Below, in pieces: positions 1-4,962 of a stretch of 8,642 nt of DNA (the stretch's first letter is position 1; each line of letters begins with the position of its first letter). The stretch is taken from assembly GCA_016205905.1 (NCBI GenBank), contig JACQSP010000040.1, positions 1 to 8,642 of the forward strand, in the 5' to 3' direction. The notes under the pieces were generated by a model. The model made no database searches. It had not been told where the DNA came from and was given only the letters and a program-made list of their open reading frames with translations. Source of the DNA: Candidatus Woesearchaeota archaeon. Lineage in GTDB: Archaea > Nanobdellota > Nanobdellia > Woesearchaeales > DSVV01. The position numbers were made by a program, and so were the translations under genes.

Positions 1-118
1 AAACTGTATAATTCGGTAATCAGTTGTCGCTTCTGGAGTATATAGGTGTTTTTAAGCTTTATAAACAAAACACCTTATCATACACTTTTCTGGTTTGTCT
101 ACTAATTTTCAAATTTCT
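1..118. mobile_element. MITE-like palindromic element related to the adjacent IS
   Basis: No gene is visible here. Positions 9-29 and, inverted, 96-116 both resemble the ~21-bp end motif of the IS at 161-1112. The inverted copy shares ACTAATT-x-TCAAATT (101-115) with the IS right end, 14 of 15 positions. The two copies face each other and are nearly concentric with an inner stem, AGGTGTTTT (44-52) against AAAACACCT (67-75), flanked by GTAT (38-41) and ATAC (80-83). The stretch is therefore one imperfect ~110-bp palindrome with IS-like termini, the build of a non-autonomous MITE. The left copy is more diverged (about 14 of 21 matches to the right IS end), and no target duplication can be tested because the window starts here. 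A chance palindrome or an old IS end fragment is the alternative. Confidence 0.45.
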
Positions 119-146
119 TGCTATACATATCGTCGGTAAAAGCGTA

Positions 147-186
147 TAATTCGATTATTAGTTTACAATTCGGAAATTAGTTTACA
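147..186 (+). repeat. Tandem duplication of the IS end motif, 19-bp period
   Basis: Two head-to-tail copies of the motif are present. AATTCG occurs at 148-153 and 167-172, and TTAGTTTACA at 158-167 and 177-186, each pair offset by 19 bp. Each copy matches the right IS end at about 18 of 21 positions. Such a double end could be two transposase-binding sites, or the scar of an earlier insertion at the same place. Confidence 0.6.
161..186. repeat. IS left terminal inverted repeat
   Basis: The inner 12 bases AATTAGTTTACA (175-186) are identical to the reverse complement of 1088-1099. The outer part CAATTCGG matches the other end's CAATTTGA imperfectly. The TAA stop of the transposase (complement of 182-184) is inside this repeat. 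Confidence 0.75.
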
Positions 187-1045
187 GTTTTTCTCTGTAA
201 ACTTCTTCAGGAGTTTTATAGTCGAGAGCGTGATGTATTCGCCCTTCATTGTACCACTTTACAAAATCCTGCAACGTCTCTTCAGAGTGTTTTTTAAATC
301 TTTTCTTCATCGTATCAAACCATTTCTCCATCTTGCCGTTTGTTTGTGGATGATTCCGACGAGAAGTCCAAAAATCAATGCCCAACTCTTTCAATTCTTC
401 CTCAAATTCAGAAATGCCTTTCTTTCCTTTTTTATCTCGTTTGTTCGCATAAAACTGCGCTCCTTTGTCGCTTAATATTATCATAGGGCATACTTCATTT
501 TGAAGTATTGCCTGATAAAGCACAAACAGTGCGTTCTTTGTGTTGGCATTGCTAAACTTCCCAGAAGCCATTATCTTTCTGCTTCTGTCGTCTATGAAGC
601 TGCAATACCATTCGCTTTTGTATTGACTCCAGTCGCAATGCCACATGTAGTTGCTAATTGGCCATTGGTATCTGACATACTTGCGCTGCCCTCTCCTCTT
701 TTCACATGGCTCTGTTAACTTGTTTTCATCAAGAATTCTTTGAATTATATGCTGTGAAACACTAAATCCTTTTTGTTTCATTACAAAATGGATTTTTTCA
801 CTTCCATAATCATCTTTATTCCTTATATCAATGACTTTCTTAACAAAAAGAGGGTTTATCTTTAATTTTGGTTTTCCTGATTTTTTAGCCTTATATGCTT
901 CTGCTTTCTCTTTTTTGTATTTGCTAGCTAATTTGTAGACCATTTGTCTACAAATCTTCTGTATTCTTGCTATCTGTGTAGCACTTCTTCCAGCTCTAAA
1001 CTGGTTTATTATCCACTTCCTTTTCTTTTCATTTAACTTTTCCAT
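182..1045 (-). CDS. DDE transposase, IS481/IS3-like (rve integrase core)
   Basis: This 287-aa protein cuts and joins the ends of its IS using an RNase H-fold catalytic core. The N-terminal ~50 residues are basic and helix-turn-helix-like (RSATQIARIQK...). A second helical DNA-binding segment follows at about residues 80-108 (YGSEKIHFVMKQKGFSVSQH). The integrase core starts near residue 130. The proposed catalytic triad is D138 (in WHCDWS), D193 (in LSDKGAQF) and E240 (in HPQTNGKMEKWF). The second Asp and the Glu are separated by 46 residues, longer than the usual ~34-35, because of a lysine-rich insert (ANKRDKKGKKG). The C-terminus ends in the familiar YNEGRIHHALDYKTPEE type of segment. I start at ATG 1045 because GGTGA lies 5 nt upstream; an in-frame TTG at 1057 has no such site. 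The frame is unbroken, so the enzyme may be active. Confidence 0.88.
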   Translation of the reverse strand: MEKLNEKKRKWIINQFRAGRSATQIARIQKICRQMVYKLASKYKKEKAEAYKAKKSGKPKLKINPLFVKKVIDIRNKDDYGSEKIHFVMKQKGFSVSQHIIQRILDENKLTEPCEKRRGQRKYVRYQWPISNYMWHCDWSQYKSEWYCSFIDDRSRKIMASGKFSNANTKNALFVLYQAILQNEVCPMIILSDKGAQFYANKRDKKGKKGISEFEEELKELGIDFWTSRRNHPQTNGKMEKWFDTMKKRFKKHSEETLQDFVKWYNEGRIHHALDYKTPEEVYREKL

Positions 1046-1050
1046 AAAAA

Positions 1051-1055
1051 TCACC
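1051..1055 (-). promoter_or_regulatory. Shine-Dalgarno site of the transposase
   Basis: On the minus strand GGTGA stands 5 nt before ATG 1045. The same GGTGA with a 5-nt gap precedes the gene at 7961, which supports this start over the upstream TTG. Confidence 0.65.
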
Positions 1056-1087
1056 AAAAAGTATGGAAAAGTCAGAAATTTAAGAAG

Positions 1088-1112
1088 TGTAAACTAATTA
1101 TCAAATTGAACA
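1088..1112. repeat. IS right terminal inverted repeat
   Basis: TGTAAACTAATT (1088-1099) is the exact complement of the left end core, followed by ATCAAATTGAACAC. It lies about 40 bp upstream of the transposase start, so it probably overlaps that gene's promoter region. Confidence 0.75.
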
Positions 1113-1179
1113 CAAACCAAAAAAAACAATAACATTTAAAAAGCCATCTTATATCCTTAAGTGTATTAGCCAGACATAA

Positions 1180-1296
1180 GGAATAGCTAAAAAACATTTA
1201 GGCATTTGTCAAAAATGTATTGAAATGATGGACCTTGTGTCAAGTTGCAAGGCTGAGAATATTGCAGCACAGACGAATTCTGATGCTGTAAGTTAA
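1180..1296 (+). pseudogene. Possible C-terminal remnant of a small Cys-containing protein
   Basis: A reading frame without a usual start codon runs from just after an in-frame TAA (1177-1179) to TAA 1294-1296. It encodes about 38 residues, including HLGICQKCIEMMDLVSSC, with a CxxC pair. Its base composition is less AT-rich than the flanking DNA, which suggests a coding past. The same frame is open upstream of the TAA back to 1093, inside the IS right end. A gene truncated by the IS and then decayed would look like this, but a non-coding origin is equally possible. I do not recognise the family. Confidence 0.2.
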
Positions 1297-1307
1297 TACT
1301 ATTGAAA
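1290..1307 (+). repeat. 18-bp direct repeat, copy 1
   Basis: AAGTTAATACTATTGAAA differs at one position from the copy at 1426-1443. The pair brackets the dyad-rich leader of rps2. Confidence 0.6.
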
Positions 1308-1332
1308 TTAATTATTAATTAATTATTTGGCG

Positions 1333-1397
1333 ATGTGTCAAAGTTAGTTGGATTTTAGATTTTTATAAGGGAGACACATTATTTATAACTAACTTTG
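1333..1397 (+). promoter_or_regulatory. Overlapping dyads upstream of rps2 (operator or pseudoknot-capable leader)
   Basis: CAAAGTTAGTT (1339-1349) is the exact complement of AACTAACTTTG (1387-1397), an 11-bp stem. ATGTGTC (1333-1339) is the exact complement of GACACAT (1373-1379), a 7-bp stem. The two pairings cross, so on RNA they would form an H-type pseudoknot or two competing structures. As DNA, the 11-bp dyad is centred at 1368, on the TATA-like box. Weaker outer complementarity (TTGG near 1327, CCAA near 1409) extends the inverted repeat. Which role applies depends on where transcription starts, which cannot be read from sequence alone. Confidence 0.5.
1362..1369 (+). promoter_or_regulatory. 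TATA-like box, probable rps2 promoter
   Basis: TTTATAAG is the best archaeal TATA-box match in the leader and predicts a start of transcription near 1391, giving a ~98-nt 5' leader. An AT-rich stretch at 1306-1328 is a competing candidate that would put the dyads inside the message. Confidence 0.4.
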
Positions 1398-1425
1398 TCT
1401 ACCCAACCAATTATTTAATAAGAAT

Positions 1426-1443
1426 AAGTTAATAATATTGAAA
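1426..1443 (+). repeat. 18-bp direct repeat, copy 2
   Basis: AAGTTAATAATATTGAAA lies 136 bp after copy 1. Its end forms a 6-bp hairpin, ATATTG (1435-1440) with CAATAT (1444-1449), 27 nt before the rps2 SD site. Confidence 0.6.
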
Positions 1444-1476
1444 CAATATAGTCAATTTTAATAGGAAAATATAAAC

Positions 1477-1481
1477 GGAGG
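1477..1481 (+). promoter_or_regulatory. Shine-Dalgarno site of rps2
   Basis: GGAGG lies 7 nt before ATG 1489, the strongest ribosome-binding site in the window and consistent with a highly translated ribosomal gene. Confidence 0.75.
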
Positions 1482-1488
1482 AAATAAA

Positions 1489-2115
1489 ATGTCAGAAGAA
1501 CAATTGCTTGTACCAACAAAGATTTACCTGAAAGCAGGTATCCATATCGGCACAAAATTCAAGACTAGTTATATGAATAAATTTATTTACAAAGTAAGGT
1601 CAGACGGTTTATGTGTATTAAACCTTGAAAAGATAAATGAGAGAATAAAAGTTATGATAAATCTTCTTTCAGACTATGCGCCAGAAGATATATTGCTTGT
1701 CAGCAGAAGAGAAAACGGATGGGATGCATTAAAAATGGTAAATGAAATGACAGGCATTCCTGTGTTTGCAGGCAGATATCCACCAGGAATATTGACAAAT
1801 TCAAATTTAGAGAATTTTATTGAAACAAAAATAATTGTTGCAACAGACTCATGGCCTGACAGGAACGCAATTACTGATGCGCTGATAGTTGGTATTCCAG
1901 TAATCGCATTATGCGACACAAACAATCAGTCAAATAACATTGATTTAGTGGTTCCATGCAATAATAAAGGAAAAAAAAGTTTGGGATTATTGTTCTACAT
2001 CTTTGCAAGAGATTACATGCTAAAGAAAGGCATGATAAAAAGCCCAGAAGAAATGAAATATAAGGTAGATGATTTCATGGAAGAAGACGAGATGGGCAAT
2101 ACAGAATATAAATGA
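1489..2115 (+). CDS. rps2: 30S ribosomal protein uS2 (archaeal type)
   Basis: This 208-aa protein is the archaeal/eukaryal form of uS2, which binds the head-platform junction of the small ribosomal subunit. Family marks are KAGIHIGTK (15-23), GRYPPGILTN (95-104, the counterpart of the PGTFTN-type motif), SWPDRNAITDA (121-131) and DTNNQSNNIDLVVPCNNKGK (143-162), followed by the SLGLLFYIFARDYM helix. An acidic tail (DDFMEEDE) ends the protein. The start is fixed by GGAGG 7 nt upstream. The usual archaeal neighbours of this gene (such as enolase or RNA polymerase subunits) are not in the window. Upstream lie an IS and a long structured leader, so the gene appears to be transcribed on its own. 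An oligo-T tract follows the stop directly. Identification is firm. Confidence 0.96.
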   Translation: MSEEQLLVPTKIYLKAGIHIGTKFKTSYMNKFIYKVRSDGLCVLNLEKINERIKVMINLLSDYAPEDILLVSRRENGWDALKMVNEMTGIPVFAGRYPPGILTNSNLENFIETKIIVATDSWPDRNAITDALIVGIPVIALCDTNNQSNNIDLVVPCNNKGKKSLGLLFYIFARDYMLKKGMIKSPEEMKYKVDDFMEEDEMGNTEYK

Positions 2116-2117
2116 TC

Positions 2118-2143
2118 CTTTTTTTATTTTATTTTTGTTTTCT
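2118..2143 (+). terminator. Oligo-T terminator after rps2
   Basis: A T-rich run with T7, T4 and T5 tracts begins 2 nt after the stop codon. Archaeal RNA polymerase stops at such oligo-T stretches without needing a hairpin. Confidence 0.65.
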
Positions 2144-2157
2144 TAGTATTTATTTAG

Positions 2158-2307
2158 TTCCTGGGCGCAGCCACCCGTCTTACGAAAAATGTTTGAAAGT
2201 TAGAAAGCTTGACAGCTTGAAAGTGCCGCCTATATAGCGTACATTCGAGCTTTCAGACTTTCAAGCTTTCTAACAGTTTCATGTGACGGTGGACTGCGTC
2301 CCTAGAA
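2158..2307. repeat. 150-nt quasi-palindromic hairpin element 1
   Basis: The outer GC-rich arms pair as GGGCGCAG (2163-2170) with CTGCGTCCC (2294-2302) and CCACCCGTC (2171-2179) with GACGGTGG (2285-2292), each with one bulged base; TTC (2158-2160) pairs with GAA (2305-2307). The middle arm GTTAGAAAGCTTGA (2199-2212) is perfectly complementary to 2261-2274, and TGAAA (2194-2198) to TTTCA (2277-2281). A further TGAAAG (2218-2223) faces CTTTCA (2250-2255). The apex (2224-2249) is unpaired and comparatively GC-rich. The stem is built from repeated short words (GAAAG, AGCTTGA). It lies between the oligo-T tracts of two convergent genes and contains no gene. It could be a mobile or structural repeat, or a structured RNA. 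Confidence 0.75.
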
Positions 2308-2319
2308 CGGATTGGAGGC

Positions 2320-2341
2320 GAAAAAAGAGAAAAAAAGAAAT
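2320..2341 (-). terminator. Oligo-T terminator after radB
   Basis: On the minus strand, two long T tracts (complements of the A runs at 2321-2326 and 2331-2336) lie about 50-65 nt beyond the radB stop. The region mirrors the oligo-T tract of rps2 on the other side of the hairpin. Confidence 0.45.
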
Positions 2342-2387
2342 TATCGAAACAGAAATTATTTTTATCTTTAATTATTTGAATCAAAAA

Positions 2388-3128
2388 TCAATCTATCGCA
2401 CCAAAACCATCTTCAACTATCTTAAACTTTGCTTCTTTTCCGTCAGGAATGCTTCGATGTTTTCTCACAATGGCAACACGCACATTATTTGCGCCTTTTT
2501 TCAGCTCTAGAAGGCATTTGCTGGCATAAGTAATAATATCCCCGCCAACAATTTTTATTGCATTCCTCTCGTCAAAATCACTGTAAACCTGATTTGTCAG
2601 GATAACAGGAATATTATATTTTCTTGTTATTTCAGTCAAAAGGTTTAATTGGATGCTGAGCATATTGTTTATTTCTTTTATTGCCTGTTTTTTGCCAATT
2701 TCCACTCTGTAAAGCATGCCAATGGTATCAACAACAATCAGGCCAATGCTCTCATTAACCATGTTATTTAATCTTTCAATGGCTTTATGCTGGTCATTAA
2801 ATGTTGTTGGTTTTAGAATAAAGATATTTTTCAGAAGTTCCTTGTTTTCAAACTGATTAATAAGCTGGTTAAACCTAGTGAGAGAAAACCCACCTTCTGT
2901 ATCTACAAAAATAATCTTTTTTCCTAGTTGGGATGCGCTGATTGACGCTAATAAGCATAATGTCGTCTTACCGCTTCCAGCAGGGCCATAGATTGTAGTT
3001 ATTATATCCTTTTCATACCCGCCAAGTAATTGGTCTATAATAAAGGAATTACTCTTTAATTTCTCTTCTGTTTTATTCTCTGTCTGATTATCTGTTTTAG
3101 TCTCTGTTTTATCATCTGTTTCTGCCAT
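2388..3128 (-). CDS. radB: DNA repair and recombination protein RadB
   Basis: This 246-aa protein is a RecA-family ATPase paralog of RadA found in archaea. RadB is thought to assist RadA filament formation in homologous recombination. Visible motifs are Walker A GPAGSGKTT (48-56), VDTEGGFS (75-82), Walker B LIVVD (130-134), LTNQVYSD (177-184) and VGGDIITYASKCLLEL (194-209), with a basic RKHRS (222-226) near the C-terminus, typical of RadB. There is no N-terminal helix-hairpin-helix domain, which separates it from RadA. The first ~26 residues (ETDDKTETKTDNQTENKTEE) are a low-complexity charged tail beyond the conserved core. The start is ATG 3128, supported by a TATA box about 26 nt upstream and the absence of an SD site (leaderless). 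The gene converges on rps2 and diverges from the envelope cluster. Confidence 0.92.
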   Translation of the reverse strand: MAETDDKTETKTDNQTENKTEEKLKSNSFIIDQLLGGYEKDIITTIYGPAGSGKTTLCLLASISASQLGKKIIFVDTEGGFSLTRFNQLINQFENKELLKNIFILKPTTFNDQHKAIERLNNMVNESIGLIVVDTIGMLYRVEIGKKQAIKEINNMLSIQLNLLTEITRKYNIPVILTNQVYSDFDERNAIKIVGGDIITYASKCLLELKKGANNVRVAIVRKHRSIPDGKEAKFKIVEDGFGAID

Positions 3129-3150
3129 AGACTAGTGTAATTTGATAGGT

Positions 3151-3158
3151 TATATATA
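3151..3158 (-). promoter_or_regulatory. radB TATA box, leaderless promoter
   Basis: TATATATA is centred 26.5 nt upstream of the A of ATG 3128, so transcription should begin at or next to the start codon. No SD site is present. The opposite promoter at 3313 has exactly the same spacing. Between them lies a small dyad, TTCTT (3200-3204) with AAGAA (3207-3211), that could be a regulator site; this is weak. Confidence 0.6.
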
Positions 3159-3312
3159 CTTTTTTGTTATCACACAGATTTGTTCAGTAAAATTTCCATT
3201 TCTTTGAAGAATGATTGTGATACCACCTCATGCTCCTTTCATTTGCGCGAGAAATATAGTTTAGTAACAAATTACAGAAAAAAATTAATAACACCATTGC
3301 ATCCCCAAAACA

Positions 3313-3320
3313 TATATAAA
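3313..3320 (+). promoter_or_regulatory. TATA box of the envelope cluster, leaderless promoter
   Basis: TATATAAA is centred 26.5 nt upstream of ATG 3343 and no SD site lies between. This predicts a leaderless message and heads the run of plus-strand genes that follows. Confidence 0.6.
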
Positions 3321-3342
3321 TATATAGATTTATTAAAAATAC

Positions 3343-4851
3343 ATGAGAAAATCATGGGTAATTTTAATATTATTAAGTATATTTATTATAGTTTCAGGAA
3401 TAAGAATATATTATGCTTTTGAAACAAATTACTTCAGTGACAATGACGCTTATTTTACTTTGAGGCAGGTTGAATATATTAAAGAGCATTTTGTGCCCTT
3501 GTATGATGATCCTTTAAGTTTTGGCGGCAGGGTTTATGTCTTTCTTCCTTTATTTCATTATATACTGGCTATTTTTGCAAAAATCTTTTCTCCGATAGTT
3601 ATAGCAAAAGTATTGCCGAATATATTTGCCTCTACAATCGTGTTTGCAGTATATTTATTAGTTCAGGATATAACAAAAAACGAGGAAATTGCAATATTTA
3701 CTTCAATCTTCTCTGCATTTATCCCTGTTTACTTTTATACAACATTAAATACAATCAGTGTTTATTCAGTGGTAATACCTTTAACAGTATTGTTGTTATA
3801 CCTTTTCATTAATATAGAGCAGGAAATTAATTTAACCTATTTTCTTCTTGCAATAATTTTGTTCATGCTGACTCACACTTCTGTAATCTTATTAATATTG
3901 AGCCTGATAGTTTATCTTATTCTTATAAAAATAGAAGACTTCAAGTTAAACAGGTCTGAGATAGAAATAACCCTGTTCTCTGCGTTTATAATGTTGTGGA
4001 TGTATTTGCTCATTTTCAAAAAAGCATTTCTTAAGCATGGGCTTAGTTTTATATGGCAGAATATGCCTATAAAATATGCTGCTGCTTATTTTCATCAGAT
4101 TTCAATATGGCAGGCAATATATCAAATAGGCATAATTCCGTTCATTTTAGGAATATTCATAATTTATTATTATCTGTTTAACCTAAAAGATAAAAAAGTA
4201 TATCTGCTTATCAGCTTTGTAATGACCACTACAGTATTGCTGTGGTTAAGGCTGATAAAATTAGAGCTTGCATTAATTTATCTTAGTGTGATGCTTGTAA
4301 TCTTATTTGGGATTGCATATCATCATTTAAACAATTATATAAGAACAACAAAAGTTTCAAGGCTCGAAACCACATTCTTCTTCTTAATTTGTATTGTGTT
4401 CGTGCTTAGCTCTATCCTTCCTTCAATTTCACTCGCTAATAAATCTGTTAGTGAGTCAACAGAGCCATCACTTGTTGATGATTTAATTAAGATAAAAGAA
4501 TTAACACCAACTGATGCGAGAATCGGCGCTCCGATAAATGACGGGCATTTAGTGGCTTATTTTGCCCAAAGAAAGAATTTTGGAGATACTAATTTTCTTT
4601 TTTTGGATGATGCAAATGAAGTGGTAAAAGATATTGATGAGCTGTATACTACTGTTTCAAAAATAAAAGCAACTGAGATACTTCATAAAAACGGAATTAA
4701 TTACGTTTTATTTACACCAAATACCAAAAAAGAATATAATCTAGAAGAACTGAAATTTGTAGACAAGGAATGTTTTAGTGAAACAGAATTATGGGTGACA
4801 ACATTGTATAAAAACAAGTGTGTTATTATAAAGAGCATGATAGTAAAATAG
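3343..4851 (+). CDS. Polytopic GT-C glycosyltransferase, STT3/AglB-like
   Basis: A 502-aa membrane protein with about 12 hydrophobic segments (first at ~5-24, last at ~343-363) and a C-terminal soluble domain (~365-502). The first external loop has SDNDAYFTLRQ (32-42), the position and style of the catalytic acidic motif of STT3/AglB oligosaccharyltransferases (DxxYYxLR). The C-terminal domain has PINDGHLVAYFAQRK (397-411), which aligns by eye with the WWDYG-H region of AglB but lacks both tryptophans. GT-C enzymes of this type use lipid-linked sugars on the outer membrane face. Loss of WWD, which reads the N-x-S/T sequon, suggests that the acceptor is not a standard sequon, or that the enzyme is a non-OST relative. 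It is shorter than typical AglB. The start is set by the TATA box 26 nt upstream. A close structural relative follows at 4963. Other GT-C families (GT39-like) cannot be excluded. Confidence 0.65.
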   Translation: MRKSWVILILLSIFIIVSGIRIYYAFETNYFSDNDAYFTLRQVEYIKEHFVPLYDDPLSFGGRVYVFLPLFHYILAIFAKIFSPIVIAKVLPNIFASTIVFAVYLLVQDITKNEEIAIFTSIFSAFIPVYFYTTLNTISVYSVVIPLTVLLLYLFINIEQEINLTYFLLAIILFMLTHTSVILLILSLIVYLILIKIEDFKLNRSEIEITLFSAFIMLWMYLLIFKKAFLKHGLSFIWQNMPIKYAAAYFHQISIWQAIYQIGIIPFILGIFIIYYYLFNLKDKKVYLLISFVMTTTVLLWLRLIKLELALIYLSVMLVILFGIAYHHLNNYIRTTKVSRLETTFFFLICIVFVLSSILPSISLANKSVSESTEPSLVDDLIKIKELTPTDARIGAPINDGHLVAYFAQRKNFGDTNFLFLDDANEVVKDIDELYTTVSKIKATEILHKNGINYVLFTPNTKKEYNLEELKFVDKECFSETELWVTTLYKNKCVIIKSMIVK

Positions 4852-4902
4852 ATTATGTGTGTTATTGAAAAATTAGGAAAAAGTTAGGAGAGTAATTTGT
4901 AT

Positions 4903-4945
4903 ATTAAATGTGGATAAATTAAGTAAATAAATTAAATATGGATAA
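4903..4945 (+). repeat. Pair of 15-bp direct repeats before the second GT-C gene
   Basis: ATTAAATGTGGATAA (4903-4917) and ATTAAATATGGATAA (4931-4945) differ at one base and are offset by 28 bp. The second copy contains the presumed TATA box of the next gene, so the repeats may be a duplicated promoter or a regulator site. Confidence 0.5.
4932..4939 (+). promoter_or_regulatory. TATA-like box for the second GT-C gene
   Basis: TTAAATAT is centred 27.5 nt before ATG 4963, and only a poor SD candidate (GAGTG) lies upstream of the start. This matches the leaderless arrangement at 3343, so the gene may have its own promoter inside the cluster. Confidence 0.4.
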
Positions 4946-4962
4946 TAAAAAAGAGTGTCATA

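Larger units (their letters stand above)
161..1112 (-). mobile_element. Insertion sequence, IS481/IS3-like, about 0.95 kb
   Basis: One intact DDE transposase gene fills almost the whole element between inverted termini. The left end (161-186) and the reverse complement of the right end (1088-1112) share AATTAGTTTACA exactly, and the 14 bases outside it match at about 9 positions. The transposase stop codon lies inside the left terminal repeat, which leaves almost no spare DNA and fits the compact build of IS481-type elements (about 1 kb, one frame, no programmed frameshift). The exact outer ends are uncertain because a second copy of the end motif sits just outside the left terminus. I could not find a clear target-site duplication. 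Confidence 0.8.
1113..1488. other. Intergenic region between IS and rps2
   Basis: No complete gene is visible in these 376 bases. The first half carries a TATA-like TTTAAAAAG (1135-1143) and a weak coding remnant that ends at 1296. The second half is very AT-rich and carries direct repeats, overlapping dyads, a TATA-like box and the rps2 ribosome-binding site, annotated separately. Confidence 0.6.

Noticed and set aside
230..718. Two open frames antisense to the transposase
   Set aside because: They are opposite-strand shadows of a well-supported transposase gene.
1220..1290. Possible box C/D guide RNA (ATGATGG, then CTGA at about 1253 and 1280)
   Set aside because: The C box is imperfect, the first spacer is too long for the usual archaeal guide layout, no C' box is visible and the flanks do not form a terminal stem.
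2283..2510. Open frame starting in hairpin element 1 and running antisense to radB
   Set aside because: It overlaps the radB 3' end on the opposite strand and begins inside a palindrome; its translation shows no protein features.
3221..3252. CCACCTCATGCTCCTTTCA and GCGCG, faintly like the right arm of hairpin element 2
   Set aside because: The similarity is short and gapped and no opposing arm is present, so it does not form a third hairpin.
3180..3422. Open frame of about 80 codons across the divergent promoter region
   Set aside because: It spans the TATA box and the start of the 3343 gene, has no SD site or recognisable protein features, and is AT-driven.
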